DNA of 8,794 bases from Acidobacteriota bacterium (GTDB taxonomy: Bacteria > Acidobacteriota > Vicinamibacteria > Vicinamibacterales > UBA2999), in the NCBI GenBank assembly GCA_020851835.1, contig JADZBZ010000112.1:1-8794 (forward strand), read 5' to 3'. Within the stretch, counting starts at the first letter, position 1; each line of letters starts with the position of its first letter. The position numbers and the translations under genes were made by a program. Positions 1 to 7,011 of this stretch are shown piece after piece. A model generated the notes under the pieces. That model did no database searches. It saw only the letters and a program-made list of their open reading frames with translations, and was not told where the DNA came from.

Positions 1-764
1 ACGACGCGAGAAAAGCCGGCGTCCGTCACGTGTGCGAGCGCCCGATCGATGGGCGGCTCCGTCCACCGGCCGCCGCGCGTGTGGTTCAACCAGCCGTTCA
101 CCACCAGGCCGAAGTGGCCGGCCAGCTCTCGCGTCACCGCTTCGCACAGCCGCTCCGTCGCCTCTCGGCCGGTATCGATGGGTTTGGGCGGATCCAACAC
201 CGTGCCGTGCGCGGCCAGCACCAGCGCCACATCAGGACCCTGCCAGCCATCCGCGGTGTGCGCCAGGACGTGCGCCGCAGAGACTCGGCCCAGCACCTCG
301 GGCGCCAGCGCGCCCAGCACATCGACCGGACGCGAGACGCCCTCCACGGCCTCACGCGACAGCGCGTGCGTGAATGCCGAGTCGGCCGCGTAGAGCGGCA
401 TCACCGAAACGGGCTCGTCGGCCGGAATCCCCGCCAGCACGTCGGTGACGAGCGGCCGGCGGTACTCGTAGGCGACGTGTACGCGCCACCCGGCCTCCGG
501 CGCGGCCTCCGCCAGCAGGCCCTCCAGCCCGCGGGCCTGGCCCTCGGTGATGGACTCGAGCGGCGACTCGTAGCCGTACGCCCGCCAGGTGCGTCGCCGT
601 CCCCACGCGCGGGCGAGCGCGATGACGGGCAGCAGCGGCCGGGGAATCGCATCCACTTTGCGCGTCAGCCCCAGCAGGATGCGCCACGAGTAGGCGAGCT
701 GATCGCCGAAGGCCGGCGACGGCGGCTCGCCGTAGGTCACCAGCACGACGTGCCGTCGCTCCAT
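1..764 (-). CDS. hemH: Ferrochelatase, N-terminal part (3' end off window), divergent
   Basis: HemH inserts ferrous iron into protoporphyrin IX, the last step to protoheme. The window contains 254 codons from ATG at 764; the rest lies beyond the left edge, probably some 60-100 residues by family length. Recognisable pieces are VVLVTYGEPP (6-15) in place of the opening LLxNLGxP motif, YGYESPLESITEGQA (63-77) for the SPL..IT..QA segment, VMPLYAADSAFTHA (121-134) for the PLYPQYS..T segment, and LAAHGT with H186 at the catalytic histidine position (SAHSLP in Bacillus). GRWTEPPID (231-239) follows. Identity to textbook ferrochelatases is clearly modest, so the call rests on these ordered motifs plus position after hemG. 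The start lies two bases after the hemG stop, with GGGAG seven bases upstream. A related chelatase (CbiX or SirB-like) is possible but fits the context less well. Confidence 0.8.
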   Translation of the reverse strand, partial: MERRHVVLVTYGEPPSPAFGDQLAYSWRILLGLTRKVDAIPRPLLPVIALARAWGRRRTWRAYGYESPLESITEGQARGLEGLLAEAAPEAGWRVHVAYEYRRPLVTDVLAGIPADEPVSVMPLYAADSAFTHALSREAVEGVSRPVDVLGALAPEVLGRVSAAHVLAHTADGWQGPDVALVLAAHGTVLDPPKPIDTGREATERLCEAVTRELAGHFGLVVNGWLNHTRGGRWTEPPIDRALAHVTDAGFSRV

Positions 765-766
765 GC

Positions 767-2272
767 CTAGGCTCCCGCCGCGGCTCGGGGCGAGGGAGGA
801 TCCGATCGCGCCGGCCGTCCCGGCGCGCCATTCGGCCCTGACGTCTCGACCTCCCATCGATCGGACGCGGACTCAACCTCTGTCGCCCCGTCCACCGGCC
901 GCCTGTCTCCCCACAAGCGGTCCGCCAGGCGATGCGCCGTCAGACGCCCGCTCTTCACCGCGTGGTTGAATGACACCCCGTCGTAGGACGTGCCGCACAT
1001 CCACAGTCCGGGGTGCCGCCCGAGCCGGTCCATGACGTCGGCCCGCCTCTGGAAGTGACCGACCGTGTACTGGGCGATGGCGCCGGGCCAGGTGAAGACG
1101 GAGACGTGTCGCGGCATGGCCTCGATGCCCATCACGCGCGCCAGTTCTGCCTGCGCGAGCGTCACCTTCTGCTCGTCGCTAGCCTTCACCACTTCCGGAC
1201 GACGGGAGCCGCCCATCATCACGCGGAGCAGCGCGGCACCCTCCGGGGCACGGCCCGGGAAGAGCGAAGACTCCCACACCACGCCGAGTGAGGCCAGCCC
1301 CTCCGGACGGGTGACGAGGTACCCGTACCCGTCGAGTGCGCGGGGGAGGTCCGTCGCGCGATAGCCCAGCGCTACCACGGTGAGCCCGGCGTACTCGAAC
1401 CGATCGAGCGCGGCCGCCAGCCTCCCGTCCAGGACGCCGACCATTGGCGCCGCCGCGCGCGCGGACGCGGCCACCACCACGTGGTCGGCCTCGAGGGTGC
1501 GCGAACCGCTCATCGTCACGCGCCACGTGTCGCCAGTCCGCTCGATCGCGAGGACGGGCGAGTCCGGTTGTACCGCGTTCCCCAGCCGATCCGCGAGGGC
1601 GCCGACCAGCGTGCCCATGCCCTGATCGAAGCTGAGCAGCTTCGAAGGGCCCGTGCCCTGGCGCCGCCGCGCGAACATGGCCCGGACGAGGCTGCCGTGA
1701 TCGCGCTCCATGTCGGTCATCAGCGGAAACTGCGCGCCGACCGACAGCCGCCGGCTGTCGCCGGCAGAGATGCCCGAGACGGCCGCATCCACCAGCATCT
1801 CCGCCGCCTCGGCCCCGATGCGCCGCGTCGCGAAGGCGTGAATGGTCTCTTCCACGCCCGCTGGAGGGCCGGCCGCAAAGGGCTCGCCCATCAGCCTGAG
1901 CTTGCCGCGCCACGAGAGCGCGGGCGTGGTCAGCAGCGTCGCCGGACCGTCAGGCACCTGGCACAATCGGCCGTCCCGCACGATGAAGCGGCGCTTCGCC
2001 TCCGGGCGCGCCTCGACGAGGCGTGCGCCGAGTTCGAGGGCTTCGACCAGCGCCAGCGTGTGCGGCTCGCGATTCAGGAAGCCGTTCGGACCGGCCTCGA
2101 TCAGGAAGCCGTTGGCCCGCGTGGTCCAGGCGTGGCCGCCCACGCGCGGGGCCGCGTCCACGACCGTCAACGCCAGCGGGGCTCCGAGGCGCCGCGCACT
2201 CTCCTGCAGCGTGAAGGCCAGTGAGAGCCCGGTGATGCCGCCGCCGATGACGACTACGCGAGGCGTGGTCAT
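767..2272 (-). CDS. hemG: Protoporphyrinogen oxidase, FAD-dependent (HemY/PPOX family)
   Basis: This flavoprotein oxidises protoporphyrinogen IX to protoporphyrin IX with oxygen. The sequence is the HemY (PPOX) type, sometimes named hemG in databases; it is not the small flavodoxin-like E. coli HemG. It is 501 residues. VVVIGGGITGLSLA (6-19) is the dinucleotide-binding motif with G10, G12 and G15, and D39 in VVDAAPRVGGHA takes the usual glutamate place. IEAGPNGFL, GISAGDSRRLSVGAQFP and SFDQGMGTLVGALA are PPOX signatures. The C-terminal FAD segment is MCGTSYDGVSFNHAVKSG. The last 46 residues or so, after RLADRLWG, are rich in P, G, S and charged residues and look disordered. The ATG at 2272 overlaps the hemN stop (ATGA) and has no clear Shine-Dalgarno. 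The protein could instead oxidise coproporphyrinogen III, as in the Gram-positive route, but the adjacent hemN makes protoporphyrinogen the likelier substrate. Confidence 0.93.
   Translation of the reverse strand: MTTPRVVVIGGGITGLSLAFTLQESARRLGAPLALTVVDAAPRVGGHAWTTRANGFLIEAGPNGFLNREPHTLALVEALELGARLVEARPEAKRRFIVRDGRLCQVPDGPATLLTTPALSWRGKLRLMGEPFAAGPPAGVEETIHAFATRRIGAEAAEMLVDAAVSGISAGDSRRLSVGAQFPLMTDMERDHGSLVRAMFARRRQGTGPSKLLSFDQGMGTLVGALADRLGNAVQPDSPVLAIERTGDTWRVTMSGSRTLEADHVVVAASARAAAPMVGVLDGRLAAALDRFEYAGLTVVALGYRATDLPRALDGYGYLVTRPEGLASLGVVWESSLFPGRAPEGAALLRVMMGGSRRPEVVKASDEQKVTLAQAELARVMGIEAMPRHVSVFTWPGAIAQYTVGHFQRRADVMDRLGRHPGLWMCGTSYDGVSFNHAVKSGRLTAHRLADRLWGDRRPVDGATEVESASDRWEVETSGPNGAPGRPARSDPPSPRAAAGA
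772..776 (-). promoter_or_regulatory. Probable Shine-Dalgarno of hemH
   Basis: GGGAG lies seven bases before the hemH ATG and overlaps the final alanine-rich codons of hemG. It is a moderate match and sits at the only junction in the window without an overlap. Confidence 0.55.
1742..1760. repeat. Perfect 9-base inverted repeat with one central base, inside hemG
   Basis: CGACAGCCG and its exact reverse complement CGGCTGTCG flank a single base. In the mRNA this could fold as a 7-base-pair stem with a 5-base loop. It lies in codons for the conserved GDSRRLSVG motif, so protein constraint plus GC-rich codon choice may explain it. No regulatory role can be claimed from sequence alone. Confidence 0.45.
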
Positions 2273-3663
2273 ACGGTGCGACTGAAAACCGGTTTCGGAC
2301 CGGACGTGCGGGCCCGGAGGTAACGATCGAACGGCATGCAGACGTTGCGGACGAACATCCGCCCGAGCGGCGTCACGTCGATGGCGCGACCATCCACCTG
2401 CACCAATCCGTCCGCCGCTGGCGACGCCGGTCCGGTCAGCTCCGCCAGCTCCGACGAGAAGTACTCGCCAAACGAGATGCCGAACCGCCGCTCCACCTCC
2501 GCCAGGTCCAGGTGCCCGTTGCACATCAGTTGCGTAATCACGTATCGGCGCAGCCGGTCGTCTTCGTCGAGCACGTAGCCGCGCTCGATCGGGAACCGGC
2601 CGGCGTCGATGGCCGTGTAGTACTCGTTGAGCTTCTTCGTGTTCTGGGCGAACGCACCCTGCACGTCGCCAATGGCCGACACGCCCACGGCCACCATGTC
2701 GCCGGCCGCCTGGACGGTGTAGCCCATGAAGTTGCGGTGCAAGGTTCGCGCGTCCAGCGCCCGGGCCAGCTCGTCTTCGGGCAGGGCGAAGTGATCCATC
2801 CCGATCTGCCGGTACCCGGCACCTGAGAACGCATCCTGCGCGAGCCCGAGCAGCTCGATCTTGAGATTGGCGTCCGGAAGCGACTCTTCGGGCAGGTGCT
2901 TCATGTGCGCCTTCATCCACGGAACGAACGCGAAGGAGTACACCGCGACGCGTTCGGGCCGAAGGGTCACCACCTGCTCCAGCGTGCGGGCGAAGCCACG
3001 CGTGCTCTGGTAGGGCAGGCCGTAGATGAGATCGACGTTGATCGAGCGGAAGGCGAGTTCGCGCGCTCGATCCACCAGCGACTTGGTCAGCTCGTAACTC
3101 TGGATGCGGTGTACCGCCTCCTGCACTTCCGGTGCGAAGTCCTGCACGCCCATCGACAGGCGGTTGAACCCCAGCCCGCGCAAGACGGACAGGTGCTCCG
3201 GCGACGTGACCCGCGGGTCGATCTCGACCCCGATCTCGGCGTCGGGTGCGAGGGTGAAGTGCGTCGTGAACCGCTCGAACAGGCGCGCCAGTTGTGCGCC
3301 GGTGTAGTACGTCGGTGTGCCGCCGCCCCAGTGCAGCTGCGAGATGCGTCGCCGATCGGGCAGATGAGCCGCCAGCAGGTCGATCTCGCGCTCCAGGTAG
3401 TCGAGGTACCGCTCCGCCACGTCCCGGTGCTTCGTGATGACGACAAAGCAGCCGCAGTACGCGCACCGTTCCTCGCAGAAGGGCAGATGCATGTACGCCG
3501 AGAGCGGCTCGTCGGAGCGGGCGTTCGCGCGCGACAGGTGCTCGCGGTACACCGCGTCGGTGACGCCATCGTGGAACTCCACGGCCGTGGGGTAGGACGT
3601 GTAGCGTGGCCCGGGACGGTTGTAGCGGGCCAGCAACGACGGTGGATCGATCAACGGCGGCAT
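2269..3663 (-). CDS. hemN: Oxygen-independent coproporphyrinogen III dehydrogenase (radical SAM)
   Basis: HemN uses a [4Fe-4S] cluster and S-adenosylmethionine to decarboxylate coproporphyrinogen III oxidatively to protoporphyrinogen IX without oxygen. The protein is 464 residues, against about 457 in E. coli. The N-terminus has the HemN-specific PGPRYTSYPTA (17-27). The cluster motif CEERCAYCGC gives C63, C67 and C70, plus the fourth cysteine C72 typical of true HemN. GGGTPTY (113-119), VEIDPR and MGVQDFAPEVQ follow, as in the family. PRYTSYPTA and C72 argue against the HemW-like heme chaperone. The ATG at 3663 overlaps hemE by 13 bases; the only upstream purine run (GGAG) is two bases from the ATG, so initiation probably relies on coupling to hemE. 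The stop overlaps the hemG start (ATGA). Confidence 0.96.
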   Translation of the reverse strand: MPPLIDPPSLLARYNRPGPRYTSYPTAVEFHDGVTDAVYREHLSRANARSDEPLSAYMHLPFCEERCAYCGCFVVITKHRDVAERYLDYLEREIDLLAAHLPDRRRISQLHWGGGTPTYYTGAQLARLFERFTTHFTLAPDAEIGVEIDPRVTSPEHLSVLRGLGFNRLSMGVQDFAPEVQEAVHRIQSYELTKSLVDRARELAFRSINVDLIYGLPYQSTRGFARTLEQVVTLRPERVAVYSFAFVPWMKAHMKHLPEESLPDANLKIELLGLAQDAFSGAGYRQIGMDHFALPEDELARALDARTLHRNFMGYTVQAAGDMVAVGVSAIGDVQGAFAQNTKKLNEYYTAIDAGRFPIERGYVLDEDDRLRRYVITQLMCNGHLDLAEVERRFGISFGEYFSSELAELTGPASPAADGLVQVDGRAIDVTPLGRMFVRNVCMPFDRYLRARTSGPKPVFSRTV

Positions 3664-4706
3664 GTCTCCGTCGCCGGCTGCGCGGCCTTCCCGGTGGTGT
3701 GCTGCACGGTGTCGATCAGGGCCTCCACCGACGGGATGGGCGTGTCGGGCAGGATTCCGTGGCCGAGGTTCATGATGTGGCCGGGGAGCCCCGCCGCCCG
3801 GGCCAGCACGTCGCGCGTCAATCGCCTCACCTCGTCCGGGGCGGCGAAGAGGGCATGCGGGTCGAGGTTACCCTGCAGGCTCATGCCCGGCCCCACGCGC
3901 GCAGCGGCGACGTCCAGCGGCGTTCGCCAGCAGATGCCGAGCACGTCGGCCCCGGATGTGGCCGCGTCTTCGATCAGGTGCGGTCCGCCGTTGATGAAGT
4001 AGATGACCGGCACTTCCAGATCGGCGATGCCGTCCACGATCGTCCGCACCCACCGGAGCGCGAAGCGCTGGTAGCCGGGCGAGTCGAGCAGGCCCGCCCA
4101 CGAGTCGAAGATCTGCACGGCCTGGGCGCCGGACGAAATCTGCAGGCGCAGATAATCGATCATCGCCGCCGTCAGTGTCTCGAGCAGCGCCTCGAGCGTG
4201 GCCGGCTCGCGGTACTGCAGGGTCTTGAGCGCGCCGAAGCCCTCCTTGCCCTCGCCCTGGACCAGGTAGGCCGCCAGCGTGAACGGGGCGCCGCAGAACC
4301 CGATAACCGGTGTCCGCCCGTCGAGTTCCCGTCGCAGCAGGCCCACGGCCTCGCCGACGAAGGGTACCGTCTCGGCGGCGGCACGTCGGTCGAGTGCGGC
4401 CACCTGCTCGCGCGTCCGGATCGGCTCCGCCAGCCTGGGACCCGGGTTGAAGGTCATGCGGCACCCGAGCGCTTCGAGCGGCAGGAGGATGTCCGAAAAG
4501 ATGATGGCGGCATCGAGCGGGAAGCGCCGAAGCGGCTGGAGCGAGGCCTCCACCGCCAGTTCGGGCGTCTTGCACAGCGTGAGGAAGTCCACTCGCTGGC
4601 GGAGCGCGCGGTACTCGGGCAGGTAACGGCCGGCCTGCCGCATCAGCCAGACCGGTGTGCGATCCACCGCCTGGCGCCGGCACGCCCTGAGGAACCGATC
4701 GGTCAT
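3651..4706 (-). CDS. hemE: Uroporphyrinogen III decarboxylase
   Basis: HemE removes four carboxyl groups from the acetate side chains of uroporphyrinogen III, giving coproporphyrinogen III, without a cofactor. The protein is 351 residues, the normal length. The first family signature PVWLMRQAGRYLPEYR (18-33) carries the substrate arginines R23 and R27. FSDIL contains D72, the residue that grips the pyrrole nitrogens. GFCGAPFTLAAYLVQG is the second signature and includes Y147, and LGHGILPDTP near the C-terminus carries the conserved H316. The ATG at 4706 overlaps the hemL stop (ATGA) and follows a strong GGAGG seven bases upstream. An open frame continues upstream through hemL in another phase and is rejected, because homology begins at this methionine. 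The last 13 bases overlap the start of hemN. Its substrate requires HemD, which is not in the window. Confidence 0.97.
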   Translation of the reverse strand: MTDRFLRACRRQAVDRTPVWLMRQAGRYLPEYRALRQRVDFLTLCKTPELAVEASLQPLRRFPLDAAIIFSDILLPLEALGCRMTFNPGPRLAEPIRTREQVAALDRRAAAETVPFVGEAVGLLRRELDGRTPVIGFCGAPFTLAAYLVQGEGKEGFGALKTLQYREPATLEALLETLTAAMIDYLRLQISSGAQAVQIFDSWAGLLDSPGYQRFALRWVRTIVDGIADLEVPVIYFINGGPHLIEDAATSGADVLGICWRTPLDVAAARVGPGMSLQGNLDPHALFAAPDEVRRLTRDVLARAAGLPGHIMNLGHGILPDTPIPSVEALIDTVQHTTGKAAQPATETCRR

Positions 4707-6004
4707 CGCCGCGCCTCCAGGAATGCCTCCCGCGCCGCGGCCACCGTCCGATCGATCGCTCCGTCGTCGTGCGACGCCGACAGGAAGGCAGACTCGAACG
4801 CCGAAGGTGGCAGCAGCACGCCCCGAGCCAGCATGCCCCGGAAGAAGCGCGCGTGGGCATCGCGGTCCACCCCCGCCGCATCGTCCCAGGAGCGGACGGG
4901 GTGGGACGAGAAGAACACCGTCCACATCGAGCCGACGCGCTGGACGGACACCGGGACGCCGGCTGCGCCGGCCGCAGCCTGCAGACCCTCCTGCAGACGC
5001 GCGCCCGCGCGCTCGAGCCTGTCGTAGAGGTCCGGCTGTTGGTCGATGGCGTCGAGCATGGCGAGGCCGGCGGCAACCGACAGTGGGTGCGCCGCATACG
5101 TGCCGGCCTGGTACACCGGCCCGGCCGGGGCCACCCGCTGCATCAATTCCCGGTGGCCGCCGAAGGCCGCAAGCGGCATGCCGCCGCCGGCGACCTTGCC
5201 GAGCGTGATGAGGTCCGGGGTGACACCGTAGCGGGCCGCGGCTCCTCCGCGAGCGACGCGGAAGCCGGACATCACCTCGTCGAAGATCAACACGATGCCG
5301 GCCCTGGTGCAGCGCTCGCGCAGCCCTTCCAGGAAGCCCGGGTCCGGCGGTACGCAGCCCATGTTTCCCACGACCGGCTCGACGATGACCGCGGCCATCT
5401 GCCCGGCCGACGCCGCCAGGATGCGATCGACATCGTCCAGGTCGTTGAACCGCGCCACGGCGGTGTCGCCCGCGATCGCGGGTGTCACACCCGGCGAGTC
5501 CGGTACGCCCAGGGTGGCCGCGCCCGACCCGGCGCTGACGAGGAACATGTCGGCGTGGCCGTGATAGCCGCCCGCGAACTTCACCAGCAGCCTTCTCCCG
5601 GTTGCGGCCCGCGCGACGCGGACTGCGCTCATCGTGGCCTCGGTACCGGTGACGGTGAATCGAACCATCTGGCATCCTGGCACGCGCGAGACGATGCGCT
5701 CGGCCAGATCCACTTCGGGAGCCGAGGCCAGGCCGAACAGCAGGCCTCGTCGGGCCGCGGCCACCACGGCCGCCTCGATGGCCGGGTGCGCGTGACCCAG
5801 CAATGCCGGGCCCCAGGCGCCGATGTAGTCGATGAAGCTCCGGCCGGTGGCGTCGCGCACGTCCGCGCCGTGCGCATCCACGATGGCCAGCGGCTCGGTG
5901 CCAACCGCGGCAAAGGCCCGCACGGGCGAATGCACACCACCGGGCGTGACGCGCCGGGCGCGCTCGATCCAGGTGACGGAGGTGGACGCGGCGCCGGCGC
6001 TCAC
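4703..6004 (-). CDS. hemL: Glutamate-1-semialdehyde 2,1-aminomutase
   Basis: HemL is a PLP enzyme that isomerises glutamate-1-semialdehyde, the HemA product, to 5-aminolevulinate. The chosen start is GTG at 6004, which forms a GTGA overlap with the hemB stop, has GGAAGG six bases upstream and gives 433 residues, close to the usual length. Supporting motifs are VTPGGVHSPVRAF near the N-terminus, YHGHAD (147-152), the mobile-loop signature SGAATLGVPDSPGV, VEPVVGN, DEVMSGFRV (242-250) and the PLP lysine K270 in LGKVAGGGMPLAAFGG. These separate it from ordinary class III aminotransferases. Two normally rigid motifs deviate: NSGTEA reads VTGTEA (118-123) and GTLSGNP reads GTYAAHP (301-307). The glycine and threonines that hold the PLP phosphate are kept. 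An open frame continues upstream to 6331, but that part is hemB shadow. It is probably active, though somewhat divergent. Confidence 0.93.
   Translation of the reverse strand: MSAGAASTSVTWIERARRVTPGGVHSPVRAFAAVGTEPLAIVDAHGADVRDATGRSFIDYIGAWGPALLGHAHPAIEAAVVAAARRGLLFGLASAPEVDLAERIVSRVPGCQMVRFTVTGTEATMSAVRVARAATGRRLLVKFAGGYHGHADMFLVSAGSGAATLGVPDSPGVTPAIAGDTAVARFNDLDDVDRILAASAGQMAAVIVEPVVGNMGCVPPDPGFLEGLRERCTRAGIVLIFDEVMSGFRVARGGAAARYGVTPDLITLGKVAGGGMPLAAFGGHRELMQRVAPAGPVYQAGTYAAHPLSVAAGLAMLDAIDQQPDLYDRLERAGARLQEGLQAAAGAAGVPVSVQRVGSMWTVFFSSHPVRSWDDAAGVDRDAHARFFRGMLARGVLLPPSAFESAFLSASHDDGAIDRTVAAAREAFLEARR
4714..4718 (-). promoter_or_regulatory. Shine-Dalgarno of hemE
   Basis: GGAGG lies seven bases before the hemE ATG, within the last codons of hemL. 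It supports the short N-terminus (MTDRFLRACR) and argues against an upstream start. Confidence 0.8.
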
Positions 6005-7011
6005 GAGCGACCTTCCACGACGAATGCGGGCAGGGCCGCCGCTTGCAGGGATTGGGCCAGCTCGCGCGCGAAGTAGGTGACGAGCAGTTCCGCGCCGGCG
6101 CGTCGGAGGGCGATGGAGGATTCGTGCATGGCCCGCGTCAGGTCCACCCACCCTCGCTCGGCCGCGGCGTGCAGCATCGCGTACTCGCCGGAGACCTGAT
6201 ACGCCGCCACGGGCACATCCACTCGCTCGCGGACCGCCCGAATCACGTCCAGGTACGGGAGGCCGGGCTTCACCATCACGACATCGGCGCCTTCGCGGAC
6301 GTCGGCCAGGGCCTCGCGCACGGCCTCGCAAACGTTGGCCGGATCCATTTGATACCCCCGTCGATCGCCCTGTTGCGGCGTGGAGCCGGCCGCGTCACGA
6401 AACGGACCATAGAAGGCCGAGGCGTACTTGGCGGCGTAGGAGACGATGACGCGATCGTGGAAGCCGGCCTCGTCCAGGGCGGCGCGGATGGCGGCGACCC
6501 GCCCGTCCATCATGTCGGAGGGCGCAATCACGTCCGCGCCCGCTTCCGCGTACGCCAGCGATGCCCGGACCAGCAGCGGCAGCGTACTGTCGTTGTCCAC
6601 CTCGCCGTCGCAGAGCACGCCGCAGTGGCCGTGGCTCGTGTACTCGCAGAGGCACACGTCCGCCCACACGACCAGGTCCGGCACGTCGTGCTTGATGCGG
6701 CGGATGGCCTGAGGAACGGGGCCGTCGGGGTTCCAGGCGGCGCTGCCCAGGTCGTCCTTCGTACCCGGGATGCCGAACAGCAGCACCGAGCCGACACCAA
6801 GCGCGGCCAGATCGGCGGCCTCGCGCGCCGCCAGTTCCGGCGAGAGCCGGGCGTGTCCCGGCATGGAAGCAATGGGTTCCCGGCGGGTCAGACCCTCGCC
6901 GACGAACAGGGGCGCGACCAGCTGGCTCGCCTGCAGGTGCGTCTCGCGCGCCATCGCGCGCAGCGCGGGCGTGCGGCGCAGCCGTCGTCCGCGAAGGATA
7001 CTGGTCTTCAT
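6001..7011 (-). CDS. hemB: Porphobilinogen synthase (delta-aminolevulinic acid dehydratase), zinc type
   Basis: HemB condenses two 5-aminolevulinate molecules into porphobilinogen in the cytoplasm. The 336-residue protein has the normal length. Two Schiff-base lysines are visible: K195 in SYAAKYASAFYGPFRDA and K248 in VMVKPGLPYLD. The metal-site motif DVCLCEYTSHGHCG supplies three cysteines, C120, C122 and C130, at the positions that bind catalytic zinc in the E. coli enzyme; the aspartate-rich magnesium-type variant is therefore excluded. GDRRGYQMDPAN (215-226) is the conserved substrate-binding region. The ATG at 7011 overlaps the hemC TGA (ATGA) and has a good Shine-Dalgarno, GGAGG, six bases upstream. 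The N-terminus MKTSILRGRRLRRTPALR fits the usual HemB start, so longer in-frame extensions into hemC are rejected. The stop overlaps the GTG start of hemL. Confidence 0.97.
   Translation of the reverse strand: MKTSILRGRRLRRTPALRAMARETHLQASQLVAPLFVGEGLTRREPIASMPGHARLSPELAAREAADLAALGVGSVLLFGIPGTKDDLGSAAWNPDGPVPQAIRRIKHDVPDLVVWADVCLCEYTSHGHCGVLCDGEVDNDSTLPLLVRASLAYAEAGADVIAPSDMMDGRVAAIRAALDEAGFHDRVIVSYAAKYASAFYGPFRDAAGSTPQQGDRRGYQMDPANVCEAVREALADVREGADVVMVKPGLPYLDVIRAVRERVDVPVAAYQVSGEYAMLHAAAERGWVDLTRAMHESSIALRRAGAELLVTYFARELAQSLQAAALPAFVVEGRS
6011..6016 (-). promoter_or_regulatory. Shine-Dalgarno of hemL supporting a GTG start
   Basis: GGAAGG lies six bases before the GTG at 6004, inside the end of hemB. 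It supports that GTG as the hemL start over any codon further upstream in the same open frame. Confidence 0.65.

Noticed and set aside
352..876. Minus-strand open frame of 174 residues overlapping hemH and the end of hemG
   Set aside because: It is out of frame with both genes and its arginine-rich translation resembles no family. The hemH frame over the same bases carries ordered ferrochelatase motifs.
2286..2295. AT-rich palindrome AAACCGGTTT near the hemN/hemG junction, as a regulator site
   Set aside because: It is only 10 bases long, lies within hemN codons, and has no nearby promoter or intergenic space. Chance is sufficient explanation.
2273..3466. Upstream extension of the hemG frame giving an apparent 899-residue protein
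   Set aside because: The extra part is an out-of-frame reading of hemN. PPOX homology begins at the ATG at 2272 with the FAD motif a few residues later.
6005..6331. Upstream extension of the hemL frame, adding 109 residues
   Set aside because: It overlaps the hemB 3' end out of frame and has no HemL similarity. The GTG at 6004 has a ribosome site and gives the normal length.
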